The notes: generated from the letters alone by a model not told the origin. A stretch of DNA of 11,055 nucleotides from JBGPHT01 sp041484525 (GCA_041484525.1 JBGPHT010000211.1:1-11055); one strand, 5' to 3'. Positions 1 through 7,662 are shown, counted from the stretch's first letter. A program made the numbers and translations.

Positions 1-101
1 CCCCGTTCGGGGCTTGGCTCGGGATCGCCATGTTACAGGGTTCCCCGAATTTGAGCAGTTCTGCATCGCCGGTTTCCCGGCGAGCACTCAAGTTTGCGCC
101 T
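1..101 (-). ncRNA. Group I self-splicing intron in tRNA-Leu (partial, 5' part)
   Basis: Directly after the 5' exon the RNA can form P1: ACUUAGG pairs with CUUGAGU across the loop CGCAAA, with the U.G wobble pair required at the 5' splice site falling exactly at the exon-intron border (102/101). Next comes a perfect 7-bp hairpin closed by a GAAA tetraloop (66-83), a good P2. Then TCGGGG can pair with TCCCGA as P4, and the block GATCCCGAGCCAAGCC (minus strand, within 11-28) closely matches the conserved core segment of the cyanobacterial tRNA-Leu(UAA) intron. The window ends in a CCCC/GGGG hairpin (1-12) where P6 is expected. P7, P8, P9 and the 3' splice site are off the left edge. No homing endonuclease is visible in the part present. 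Confidence 0.85.
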
Positions 102-136
102 AAGTCCGATGCGTCTGCCGATTCCGCCACGCCCGC
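102..136 (-). tRNA. tRNA-Leu(UAA), 5' exon, split by a group I intron
   Basis: Reading the minus strand from 136, the sequence gives a 7-nt acceptor strand GCGGGCG, the TG linker, a D-arm of Leu type (GCGG, loop with GGCAGA, CGC), and the 5' side of the anticodon arm ending CGGACTT. That is the first half of a long-variable-arm tRNA-Leu. The reading stops in the anticodon loop after the U at position 102, where an intron begins. In known bacterial tRNA-Leu(UAA) introns the insertion falls after the first U of the anticodon region in the same CTT|AA context, so UAA is inferred. The 3' exon would lie left of the window and cannot be checked. The gene lies just downstream of a broken integrase read in the same direction. 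Confidence 0.82.
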
Positions 137-153
137 GTGACTGGTTCGCTCCA

Positions 154-177
154 TGGCCGCGGTGGAGACCGCAGCCA
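154..177. repeat. 10-bp inverted repeat between integrase remnant and tRNA-Leu
   Basis: TGGCCGCGGT and ACCGCAGCCA flank a GGAG loop and pair with one mismatch. It sits between the stop of the broken integrase and the 5' end of tRNA-Leu. No T-tract follows on either strand, so a classical terminator is not supported; it may be a weak terminator, a protein-binding site, or chance in GC-rich DNA. Confidence 0.35.
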
Positions 178-199
178 AGAGAACGTCCCTATGTAGATT

Positions 200-1380
200 C
201 TACCCTTCTTGTTCCGTGGGCGGCTCGTTCTTCTTTTTTTTCGGGCGCCTTATGTTGATCGCGGCGGCGGCGAGACTGTTCTTGAGATGGGAGGCGTAGT
301 ATTTCTCGATCATCTCGACACTGGTGCGGCAGTTTTTCGCGATCTGGTAAATGTCCGCACCTTCCATGAGACGCAGGCAGATGTAGGTATGCCGAAGGCT
401 GTAAGCTGTGGTGTTGTCCTTCACGGTCCTGCTTCAGACCTTCCTCGTCCAGGATCGTGTTGAAGAGCTGCCTGTGGGTCTTCGGAAAAATCAGATCGGT
501 CGGCTGGGGCTTGTTCCTCTCGACCAGCCTCTGGAAAGGCCTTACTGCCCCGCTGGTGCTTTTGCAATAGCCGACGCCGCGTTTGCCGCGGACCTCGATC
601 TCAAGGATGGTTTCATTGCTCGCGTCGTCGTCCACGATCTTCACATCGCGATATTGAAGGCGGTTTGCCTCGTCCGGTCGCAGGCCGGTATTAGCCATGA
701 ACAGGACAAAATCGTGAAGCTGCTCTGATTCCCATTTGTAGCGGGGATTTTTCGGACTGTGCGCCCTTCGCCGGGTGGCTTCATAGAGCTTCTTGTATTC
801 CTCCGGGGAAAACCACGCGCGGTGGGATATCTTCCCCGACGCCCGGTAGGGTTCGGAGAGATCCGGAAGCCGGTCCAGCCATCGGTGGCGCACGGCGGCT
901 TTGAGCGTCTGCCGGAGAACAACGATTTCCTGATGCATGGTGTTCCGGGCCGGCGGCTTTCCGTGTTCCTTCACCGTTTCCTCGTGGCGATGAATGCGGT
1001 ACTCCTGAATCTGGCCGGGCGTGATCTCGGAAAGTCCCATGTTGCCAAAGAAGGGCAACAGATGAAGACGGAGGCGGGTGCTGTGAGCTTTGACGTATAT
1101 TGGACTTCGTTGGCCTTCGGTGATGATCTGGTATTCGCGCTCGAATTGCGCAGCGGCTTCGCGGAAGGTTTTTTCGTTGCGTATTTCACCGTTCCGGGCC
1201 TTGCCGCGCAGCCCCAGATACCAGTCCTCGGCGAAGTCCTTGGCCTTGGCCAGGCCGTCTTCCTTCGTGGAGACCCTTCGGTTCTTGCCGGCGAGGTAGG
1301 TCGAACACTGCCAGAGACTGCTGTTGTCGCGCCTATAGACGTGGACTTTACCGCCGAGGATCCGTGTGTTTCTCGGGCAT
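200..1380 (-). pseudogene. Tyrosine recombinase/integrase, broken by two frameshifts
   Basis: The intact protein would be a phage-type tyrosine recombinase that integrates DNA at a tRNA site. Three pieces lie in two frames. An ATG at 1380 opens MPEKHT and meets a stop within 11 codons. The main frame is open from about 1364 (RILGGKVHVYRRD..., a core-binding domain) but has no ATG/GTG/TTG start until 1058. It contains the first catalytic Arg in NTGLRPDEA and the Lys-bearing RGKRGVGYCKS strand. Around 411-420 (an extra C near 416, within DREG) it shifts into the frame that encodes AYSLRHTY (catalytic Arg and His) and EMIEKYYAS (catalytic Tyr), ending at 200 after a Lys-rich tail. Repairing both breaks gives about 390 residues. 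The bases could be sequencing errors, but two independent breaks and the neighbouring tRNA fragments favour decay. An extended -10 is present upstream. Confidence 0.85.
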
Positions 1381-1408
1381 AGCGGTCAGGCCGCCAAAAC
1401 AGCCCAAC

Positions 1409-1431
1409 TGTGTAAGGCTTGTGTAAGTATA
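1409..1431 (-). promoter_or_regulatory. Possible integrase promoter with two CTTACACA repeats
   Basis: On the minus strand an extended -10 (TGG followed by TATACT, 1426-1431) lies about 46 bp upstream of the integrase-remnant ATG. Two perfect copies of CTTACACA (1420-1427 and 1409-1416) spaced 11 bp apart, one helical turn, lie over the -10 edge and expected start site. The -35 is poor. The repeats could be an operator or arm-type recombinase sites; this is inference. Confidence 0.35.
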
Positions 1432-1506
1432 CCAGAGGCATCAAGGCTTTTTTAGCTATCTCTATGAATAAAAGCTGCTTAGCTGGTTGGAAAGTCTTAT
1501 ACGGAT

Positions 1507-1547
1507 GATTTTAAGTCCCTTGCATCTGCCAGTTTCGCCACCCGGGC
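1507..1547 (-). tRNA. tRNA-Leu(UAA) 5' half, truncated fragment
   Basis: Reading minus from 1547: acceptor strand GCCCGGG, TG, D-arm GCG..ACTGGCAGATGC, and anticodon arm AGGGACTTAAAATC with anticodon TAA. After 1507 the sequence no longer follows a tRNA: the 3' side of the anticodon stem, variable arm, T-arm and acceptor 3' strand are all missing. There is no P1-like or other group I sequence after the anticodon, so this is not a second intron-split copy. It differs from the tRNA at 102-136 in the acceptor strand (GCCCGGG versus GCGGGCG), so the two are not simple duplicates, but both share GGACTTA at the anticodon. It is most likely an attachment-site relic of the broken integrase's element. 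Confidence 0.7.
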
Positions 1548-1605
1548 ATAGTGATAATTTAGCTTACCAAACGGTCGTTCGGCGGGACTCCTTTTGGTGG
1601 GAGGA

Positions 1606-1623
1606 TGCGCGTTTGAACGCGCA
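1606..1623 (-). terminator. Hairpin just after the hybrid kinase gene
   Basis: TGCGCG and CGCGCA flank TTCAAA (the stem can extend through T-A pairs) 22 bp past the kinase stop. A T-tract is absent, so this may be a weak or factor-assisted terminator; position is the main argument. Confidence 0.35.
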
Positions 1624-1644
1624 CACCGGTGGTGCATCCGGCCT

Positions 1645-4191
1645 TTAGCTGGTCTGCTGATGGGCGCGGCTATTGGCCGTCAGCGCCAGTTTCTGCAGCA
1701 CGTCGAAAAGGTCGTCGAGTTTGACTGGTTTGGCGATATGTTCGTCCATGCCGGCTTCGATGCACCGCTCGCGACAGCCTGCCATGGCTTCGGCCGTCAT
1801 GGCGAAGATTGCGACGCGCCGCTCGGCTCCCTCGCGCTGGCGGATCTCCCGGGTGGCCGCGTACCCGTCCATCTCGGGCATCTGGCAATCCATGAAGATC
1901 ACGTCATACGGCACGATCTCGAACATCTCCACGGCCTCGCGCCCGTTCGCCGCCAGGTCCGGGCGGAACCCCAGGCGTTCCAGCATCCGGGCGGCTACCT
2001 TCTGGTTGACGACATTGTCCTCCGCCACCAAAACCCGCACCGTTGCCCCGCCCAGGTGTTCGGCCAGCCGAGTCCGCATTTCCGCGATACGGTCGTCGCG
2101 TCTCTCGGGCGCGGGCGGCGGAGCGGCCTCGAGCTTCTTCGACCATGCTGTGGCGAGGGTGTTCAGCAGCAGCGATTGCCGGACCGGCTTCACCAGGCGC
2201 GCATGTACCACCTGCCCGATCTCGTGCCGCGCCTCGCCCAATTGGCCGACGGAGGTCAGCATCACGATCACCGTCTCGCCCAGCAAGGGGTCGCGCCGGA
2301 TCGCGCGCGCCACTGCCATCCCGTCCATCCCGGGCATGTGGTAGTCCAGGATCACGAAATGATACGGATCGCCCGCCTGCCGGGCGTGCCGGATCGCGTC
2401 CAGCGCTTCCGCGCCCGACGCAAAGCTGCCGTTGCGCATTCCCCAACTCGTAATCTGCTCGTGGATCACCCGCCGGTTCACTTCGTTGTCATCCACGATC
2501 AGCACCCGCAGCCCGCGCAGGTCCGCCACCGGTACCGGCGCGGTGTGCGGTTGTGCGTCGAGGCGCAGCGGCAGCGTGAACCAGAATGTGGATCCTTCGC
2601 CCGGTACGCTGTCCACGCCGATCGTGCCGCCCATCAGTCCCGTCAGTTGCTTCGAAATCGCCAGCCCCAGGCCCGTCCCGCCGTATTTTCGGGTCGAAGA
2701 ACCGTCCACCTGGCTGAATTTCTCGAACAGGATCTCGATCTTCTCCCGCGGGATGCCCAGCCCCGTGTCCTCCACGGAAACGCGAATCTGCGCCGTGTGC
2801 CCGAGTTGGCCCTCGCACGCGACCGCGATCAGCACATGCCCGCTGGGCGTGAACTTCACCGCGTTGCCGACCAGGTTCGTCAGTATCTGCCGGATCCGGC
2901 CCGCATCGCCGATGAAATGGCGCGGCGCCCCGGCTGGATACTGCAACACCAGATCGAGCTTCCGGTCTTCGATCTTGGGGGCCAGCATTTCGTTCACTTC
3001 CTCGATCGCCAGGCGCAGATCGAACGGGATCGCCTCGATCGAAAGCTTGCCCGCCTCGATTTTGGAGAAATCCAGAATGTCGTTGACCACCGTGAGCAGG
3101 GCCTCGCCCGAGCGCCGCACCGTTTCGGCGTACTCCCTTTGTTCCGGCGTCAGCTCCGTATCCAGCAGCAGCCCCGTCATTCCGATCACCCCGTTCATGG
3201 GTGTCCGGATCTCGTGGCTCATGTTGGCGACGAACAGGCTCTTGGCTTCGCTGGCCGCCTCGGCCTGCTTGCGTGCCGAGCGCAAACGCCGCGCCAGCCA
3301 CAGCATCACCAGCAGGATCAGTGCCAGGCCCGCCAGCCCGCTCAGAAAAATCACCGAGTAGAGCTGCGCGCGCCGATACGCGAAAATCGTGCCCACTTCG
3401 CTCGAAACCCGCGTGTCCCAGCGCAGGTCGATCGCCACCAGGGAGCCGTCTTCCGACATCCCTCCGATCTCGTCCCGCAGCCGGTCGGCCGCCAGCATAG
3501 CATCCGCCCTATGTTTGTTCGCCCCCACGCCCAGCCAGTACGTAGCGCCGTTAATAGGCAAGATCCGCAGCGGCCCGGCCGCGCATGTGCTGACCTTCCC
3601 CCTACCCAGGCGGTTCACCGAGAGCAGACCGGCCTCCGCCTCACCCTGGCAGACTTTTTCGAGCACGTCCGAAGTACTAGACGCGGCCACGATGGTGGCG
3701 CCACTGAAGTATTCCCGCGCGATCCGGTTTTCCAGGCTGATGTTCACCGCGGCCGCCAGCCGGCGCCCCGCCACGTCCTCCCGCCGGAAGATCCGCTCGG
3801 ACTCCGGCGCGATGATCATAAAACTCATCTCCGTCCAGGGAGCGCTCACATACAAGAGGTTGCGCCGCTCAGGGAGAGCTCCCACCAACGGCCACAAGTC
3901 CACCGCGCCCGACGACAGCGCCCATTCCGGCCCCTGCGGCGAGAACACCCATTGCAGTTGGATGCCGATGCGCGCCGCCGCTTCCCGAACGATCTCCACC
4001 GCCGGCCCCGACGGATTGCCGCGCGCGTCCGGAAAATGGTACGGCGGCGAATTCTGAAAGCCGATCTTCAGCGTGCGGTCGATTTTCGCGCGAGGCGTCA
4101 GAAGACAGATTCCCGCCACGGCCAGCGCTGCCAATCCAGCCGCCGCCCCCGCCAGGATCTTCGTCTTTCTGCGCACGCGCACCGTCTCCAT
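1645..4191 (-). CDS. Hybrid sensor histidine kinase: periplasmic SBP-type sensor, HisKA, HATPase, two receivers
   Basis: An 848-residue inner-membrane phosphorelay kinase. Residues 11-32 form a signal-anchor helix. About 40-265 resemble a family 3 extracellular solute-binding domain (KIGFQNSPPYHF, then AVEIVREAA), which should sense a small ligand such as an amino acid in the periplasm. A second membrane helix spans about 279-300. HisKA has H326 in MSHEIRTP; the ATPase domain shows the N-box (N439, N443), G1 DTGLG (475-479) and G2 GGTGLGL (504-510). Two receivers follow: D567/D568, phospho-acceptor D616, T646, K668; and E724/D725, phospho-acceptor D768, T799, K821. All catalytic residues are present, so it should be active. 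The ATG at 4191 has a GAGG ribosome site 5 bases upstream. The Hpt gene ends 39 bp upstream on the same strand, so the two are probably co-transcribed and co-functional. There is no PAS or DNA-binding output domain. The ligand and final target are unknown. Confidence 0.95.
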   Translation of the reverse strand: METVRVRRKTKILAGAAAGLAALAVAGICLLTPRAKIDRTLKIGFQNSPPYHFPDARGNPSGPAVEIVREAAARIGIQLQWVFSPQGPEWALSSGAVDLWPLVGALPERRNLLYVSAPWTEMSFMIIAPESERIFRREDVAGRRLAAAVNISLENRIAREYFSGATIVAASSTSDVLEKVCQGEAEAGLLSVNRLGRGKVSTCAAGPLRILPINGATYWLGVGANKHRADAMLAADRLRDEIGGMSEDGSLVAIDLRWDTRVSSEVGTIFAYRRAQLYSVIFLSGLAGLALILLVMLWLARRLRSARKQAEAASEAKSLFVANMSHEIRTPMNGVIGMTGLLLDTELTPEQREYAETVRRSGEALLTVVNDILDFSKIEAGKLSIEAIPFDLRLAIEEVNEMLAPKIEDRKLDLVLQYPAGAPRHFIGDAGRIRQILTNLVGNAVKFTPSGHVLIAVACEGQLGHTAQIRVSVEDTGLGIPREKIEILFEKFSQVDGSSTRKYGGTGLGLAISKQLTGLMGGTIGVDSVPGEGSTFWFTLPLRLDAQPHTAPVPVADLRGLRVLIVDDNEVNRRVIHEQITSWGMRNGSFASGAEALDAIRHARQAGDPYHFVILDYHMPGMDGMAVARAIRRDPLLGETVIVMLTSVGQLGEARHEIGQVVHARLVKPVRQSLLLNTLATAWSKKLEAAPPPAPERRDDRIAEMRTRLAEHLGGATVRVLVAEDNVVNQKVAARMLERLGFRPDLAANGREAVEMFEIVPYDVIFMDCQMPEMDGYAATREIRQREGAERRVAIFAMTAEAMAGCRERCIEAGMDEHIAKPVKLDDLFDVLQKLALTANSRAHQQTS

Positions 4192-4230
4192 TACGCCTCA
4201 CACCCAGGTCGTGGCACCCTACGTGACTCT

Positions 4231-4665
4231 TTATCGGCTGCTTTCCGGATTCTCTGTATGCCGTATGTGAGAACCCGGAGCCCCGGCCGCTCGGTGTTTT
4301 CCCTCGAGCATCCGGCTGAAGACCTGAAATTCGATGTCCAGCCGCTTCGTCAGGCCGGCAATTTCGGCCTCCGTCCCGGCGTGCGCCAGCGCCTCGATCT
4401 GCCGGCACACCACCGCCATTCCGTCGGCCCCGACCTGAATCGCACTACCTTTGATTGCGTGCGCCTGCGCCCGGATCTCTTCCCGCTGCTGAAGCTCCAC
4501 CGCCCCGCGCAGCAACTCCAGCCGCGCCGCGGTATCGCTGCGGAAGACTTCAATGATCTCCGCTACCGTCTCTTCGTCTCCCAAGGTCACCAGTTGCCGG
4601 AGCCCCTCGGGCAGAACCCACTCCAGTTCCGCCGGCTCGCCGATCCAACTCAAATCGCGTTCCAT
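4231..4665 (-). CDS. Free-standing Hpt phosphotransfer protein
   Basis: A 144-residue soluble protein. The HAIKGSA motif (His69, followed by the conserved Lys72-Gly73) is the phosphohistidine site of an Hpt domain, and the surrounding sequence reads as a helical bundle, including ETVAEIIEVFRSDTAARLELL before it and a long helix MAVVCRQIEALA after it. It should accept phosphate from a receiver domain of the adjacent hybrid kinase and pass it to a response regulator that is not in this window. The ATG at 4665 was chosen because family members start close to the first helix; a TTG 39 bp upstream would only add a short Gly/Ala-rich extension. The gene lies 39 bp upstream of the kinase and about 100 bp downstream of the sugar-nucleotide decarboxylase, all in one direction. 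The function is well supported; the partner is inferred from position. Confidence 0.9.
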   Translation of the reverse strand: MERDLSWIGEPAELEWVLPEGLRQLVTLGDEETVAEIIEVFRSDTAARLELLRGAVELQQREEIRAQAHAIKGSAIQVGADGMAVVCRQIEALAHAGTEAEIAGLTKRLDIEFQVFSRMLEGKHRAAGAPGSHIRHTENPESSR

Positions 4666-4765
4666 CGCACCGCTCAGGATAGTTCCCCATCCAGCGGCCC
4701 TCAAGATGTCTTTTTGTTAGGTGGCGCCAGAAGCGTCCGATATGAACGTACTGTAACCGGGAGGC

Positions 4766-5707
4766 CTACGCTAAGGTGGCTTGAATTGCCCGGAAGTACT
4801 CGACGGTCTGCCGCAGCCCCTCTTCGAGCGAAACCCGCGGCTCCCAACCCAGCACCACGCGCGCTTTCCCGATATCCGGCTGCCGCTGCTTGGGATCGTC
4901 CTCCGGCAGCGGGCAATAGGAGATCTTGGAGCGGCTTCCCGTCATCCGCCGGATGCGATCGGCGAATTCCAGAATCGTCATCTCGCGCGGATTTCCCAGG
5001 TTCACCGGGTACCGTTCGTCCGAAAGCATGAGCCGGTACAACCCCTCCACCAGGTCGCTGACATAGCAGAAGCTGCGCGTCTGCGATCCGTCGCCGAAGA
5101 CGGTCATGGCTTCCCCGCGCAGCGCCTGGTCGAGGAATGCCGGCACCGCGCGCCCGTCGTTCAGCTTCATGCGCGGTCCATATGTATTGAAGATGCGCGC
5201 GATATTCGTCCGCAGCCCGTGCTTCCGGTGGTACGCCATGGTGAGCGACTCGGCGAAGCGCTTGCTCTCGTCATAGCACGAGCGCGGTCCCACCGGATTC
5301 ACATTGCCCCAGTAGGTTTCCACTTGCGGGTGCACCATCGGGTCGCCGTAACACTCTGAAGTCGAGCTCATCAGAAAGCGCGCGGCCTTTGCCTGCGCCA
5401 GGTCCAGCATGCGGCGCGTCCCGAGCGATCCCACGTCCAGCGTCTCGATCGGGTACTCCAGGTAGTCCCTGGGGCTCGCCGGCGAAGCCAGGTTTACCAC
5501 GCAATCCACCGTCCCGTCGATGGCGAATGGCTGCGTGATGTCCTGCTCCACGAAGCTGAAGCGCGGCTCGCCTTCGAGGTGAACGATGTTGCGCGGCGCG
5601 CCCGTCAGGAAATTATCCAGCGCGACTACCGTGTGGCCCTCCGCCAGGAGCCGGTCGCAGAAGTGCGACCCGACGAACCCGGCGGCGCCGGAAACGACTA
5701 TGCGCAA
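4766..5707 (-). CDS. UDP-glucuronate decarboxylase (UDP-xylose synthase), extended SDR family
   Basis: A 313-residue cytoplasmic enzyme that binds NAD+ and converts UDP-glucuronate to UDP-xylose by oxidation at C4, decarboxylation and re-reduction, feeding surface polysaccharide synthesis. The Rossmann motif G7-A-A-G10-F-V-G13 is at the N-terminus, followed by VNLASPASP (71-79), TSECYGDP (116-123), ETYWGNVNPVGPRSCYDESKR with catalytic Tyr145 and Lys149, and RIFNTYGPRM, FGDGSQTRSFCYVSDLVEG and VNLGNP, all typical of bacterial UXS. It lacks the membrane anchor of animal enzymes. There is no ATG at the N-terminus: the Rossmann strand fixes the start at the TTG at 5707, which has GGAGG four bases upstream. 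The gene diverges from the Fe-S oxidoreductase across about 70 bp with no clear promoter. A dTDP-glucose 4,6-dehydratase-like role is less likely because of the SPASP/TSECYGDP signature. Confidence 0.92.
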   Translation of the reverse strand: MRIVVSGAAGFVGSHFCDRLLAEGHTVVALDNFLTGAPRNIVHLEGEPRFSFVEQDITQPFAIDGTVDCVVNLASPASPRDYLEYPIETLDVGSLGTRRMLDLAQAKAARFLMSSTSECYGDPMVHPQVETYWGNVNPVGPRSCYDESKRFAESLTMAYHRKHGLRTNIARIFNTYGPRMKLNDGRAVPAFLDQALRGEAMTVFGDGSQTRSFCYVSDLVEGLYRLMLSDERYPVNLGNPREMTILEFADRIRRMTGSRSKISYCPLPEDDPKQRQPDIGKARVVLGWEPRVSLEEGLRQTVEYFRAIQATLA

Positions 5708-5778
5708 ATGGCCTCCAAACGATCCATTCTAACGGAGCGCGCTTCCATCCACATGCTACATTCAGATTGGATTTCGTA

Positions 5779-7662
5779 ATGACCGGCACATCCTGGGTGG
5801 AGATGACCGCGCTCGCCGTACTGCTGGCCGCTTCGCTCGGGCTGTTCTGGTGGCGGTTCCGCCGCGTGCTGCTGACGATCCGCCGAGCCCGCCCCACGCC
5901 TGATTTCCACGTGGCTCCCCTCGGCCCGCGCATCCGCCAGTTTCTGTGGGAAGTGATGGCGCAGGGCAAAGTCATCGTGCAGCGCCCGCTGCCGGGGCTC
6001 GCCCACGCTTTCGTCTTCTGGGGTTTCTGCGCGTTTGCGCTGATCACCGTCAACCATATTGCCACCGGATTCGGGGTGCGCTTCCTGTGGCCCGAAACCT
6101 CCTTCGGCCGTTTCTACTTCGGCTTCGCTGCCGTGTGGGCGGTGGCCGTGGCCGTCTCCATCGCGGGCTTGTTCGTCCGCCGCTTCTTCGTGCGCCCGCC
6201 GTGGCTGGGGAAGACTTCGCCCGAATCCGGAGTCATTGCGATCCTGATCTTCGTGTTGATGGTGACGTACCTCGCCGGCCTCTACCTTGTCGACGAGGCC
6301 ACCGGCGCCGGCCGCACCAACTGGTGGGTCCACACACTGGCGCTGGCCGTGTTTCTGCCGCTGATCCCGCACACCAAACACCTGCACCTGGTCCTCAGCC
6401 CCGTCACGGTGTTTCTTCGCCGCGCCGGTTTCAGCGCCATCCCGCCGCTCGCCGGCGACGAAGACTTCGGCCTCGATACCGGCAAAGACGTCACGCGCAT
6501 CGACGCGCTGCAGGCCTTCACCTGCGTCGAATGCGGCCGCTGCACCGAGCACTGTCCCGCCTTCCGCACCGGCAAGACGCTCAACCCCAAGGAAATCGTT
6601 CTCGGCCTGCGCGACTACCTCAACGAGTTCGGCCCCGGCAACGAGGCTCCGCTGCTCGGCAAATACATTTCGGAAGAGGCCGCATTCCAATGCACCACCT
6701 GCGGCGCCTGCGAATACCAGTGCCCGGTGGGCATTCAGCACCTGCCCATGATCGTCGGTCTGCGGCGCGGCGCTGTGAACACGGGCAAATGGGAAGACGA
6801 TTACGGGGGCAAGCTCTTCCTCAACCTGGAACGCACCGGCAACGCGCTGGGATTCTCCTCGGCCGAACGCCAGAAGTTCATCGAGAAGGCTGGCTTGCCG
6901 CTCTACGACGGCACGCAGGAATACTGCCTGTGGCTCGGCTGCATGGGCGCGTACGACCCGCAGGGCCGCGACATCGTCGTCGCTTTGGCGCGGTTGCTGC
7001 GCCACGCCGGTGTGAGCTTCGGCGTGCTGCGCAAGGAGAAGTGCACCGGCGATCCAGCGCGCCGCCTGGGCAACGATCTGGCCGTGTCGCAGGTGGCCGA
7101 AGCCAACATCGAAACCCTGCGCGCCGCCAACGCCGGGAAGCTGGTGTCGATTTGTCCCCACTGCGTCCGCACCATCGGCACGGACTGGCGCGAGTACGGC
7201 GCCCAGTTCGAGATCGAGCATCACAGCGAGTTGCTGGCGCGCCTGGGCTCGCGCCTTCCCGCCGCATCCGGTGGGACCGGCGCCGCGCGCGAGACGGTGG
7301 TTTTCCACGACCCGTGCTACCTGGGACGTTACCGCGACATCTACGACGAGCCCCGGCAGGTGGCCGCGCATACCGGCGCGGCCGTGATCGACCCGCCGCG
7401 CGCCCGCGAGCGATCTTTCTGTTGCGGCGCGGGCGGCGGCCAGATGTTCCTAGGCGAGGAGAAGGGCAAGCGCGTCAACGTGGAGCGTGTGGAGGAACTG
7501 GTCGCGACCGGGGCGCAGACGATCGGCACCGCCTGCCCCTTCTGCCAGACGATGTTCCGCGATGCTCTGGGCACGGTGACCCAGACTCCGCCCAAGCTCC
7601 TGGACATCGCACAACTGGCCGCGGCGCAATTGCCGCCGGAAGGGCCGGGGATCGCAACGTGA
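5779..7662 (+). CDS. Membrane-bound Fe-S/CCG oxidoreductase, ETF:menaquinone oxidoreductase-like
   Basis: A 627-residue inner-membrane electron-transfer protein. Residues 7-215 hold about five membrane helices with several histidines (H76, H93, H185, H198, H201, H203) and resemble the NarI/HdrE-type heme b domain. Two [4Fe-4S] motifs follow: C249-x2-C252-x2-C255-x3-C259-P and C305-x2-C308-x2-C311-x3-C315-P. Two CCG-type modules complete it: C383, C388, CTGDPARRLGN (C422), CPHC (459-462); and HDPCYLGRY (C513), CCGAGGG (548-554), CPFC (586-589). This is the domain order of the DUF224-type EMO protein that passes electrons from EtfAB to menaquinone in fatty-acid oxidisers; an HdrDE-like role is an alternative. 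No etfAB genes are in the window. The ATG at 5779 was preferred to an in-frame TTG at 5767 because a GGA lies about 6-8 bases upstream. The tRNA-Lys promoter overlaps its stop codon. Confidence 0.88.
   Translation: MTGTSWVEMTALAVLLAASLGLFWWRFRRVLLTIRRARPTPDFHVAPLGPRIRQFLWEVMAQGKVIVQRPLPGLAHAFVFWGFCAFALITVNHIATGFGVRFLWPETSFGRFYFGFAAVWAVAVAVSIAGLFVRRFFVRPPWLGKTSPESGVIAILIFVLMVTYLAGLYLVDEATGAGRTNWWVHTLALAVFLPLIPHTKHLHLVLSPVTVFLRRAGFSAIPPLAGDEDFGLDTGKDVTRIDALQAFTCVECGRCTEHCPAFRTGKTLNPKEIVLGLRDYLNEFGPGNEAPLLGKYISEEAAFQCTTCGACEYQCPVGIQHLPMIVGLRRGAVNTGKWEDDYGGKLFLNLERTGNALGFSSAERQKFIEKAGLPLYDGTQEYCLWLGCMGAYDPQGRDIVVALARLLRHAGVSFGVLRKEKCTGDPARRLGNDLAVSQVAEANIETLRAANAGKLVSICPHCVRTIGTDWREYGAQFEIEHHSELLARLGSRLPAASGGTGAARETVVFHDPCYLGRYRDIYDEPRQVAAHTGAAVIDPPRARERSFCCGAGGGQMFLGEEKGKRVNVERVEELVATGAQTIGTACPFCQTMFRDALGTVTQTPPKLLDIAQLAAAQLPPEGPGIAT

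Noticed and set aside
154..177. Hairpin as Rho-independent terminator of the integrase remnant
   Set aside because: No T-tract on either strand and one mismatch; kept only as an inverted repeat.
971..1444. 157-codon minus-strand frame overlapping the integrase start
   Set aside because: The integrase-like residues are in a neighbouring frame; this one is Ser/Pro/Arg-rich without motifs.
1430..1547. Second intron-split tRNA-Leu
   Set aside because: After the anticodon there is no P1 pairing, no P2 and no group I core; it is simply truncated.
1594..5031. Very long plus-strand open frame (1145 codons) through the kinase and Hpt region
   Set aside because: It is antisense to genes with complete kinase, receiver and Hpt motifs; its translation is low-complexity Arg/His/Pro/Gln typical of a GC-rich shadow frame.
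5698..7371. 557-codon minus-strand open frame opposite the Fe-S oxidoreductase
   Set aside because: Shadow of a gene with all cluster cysteines in place; no domain pattern.
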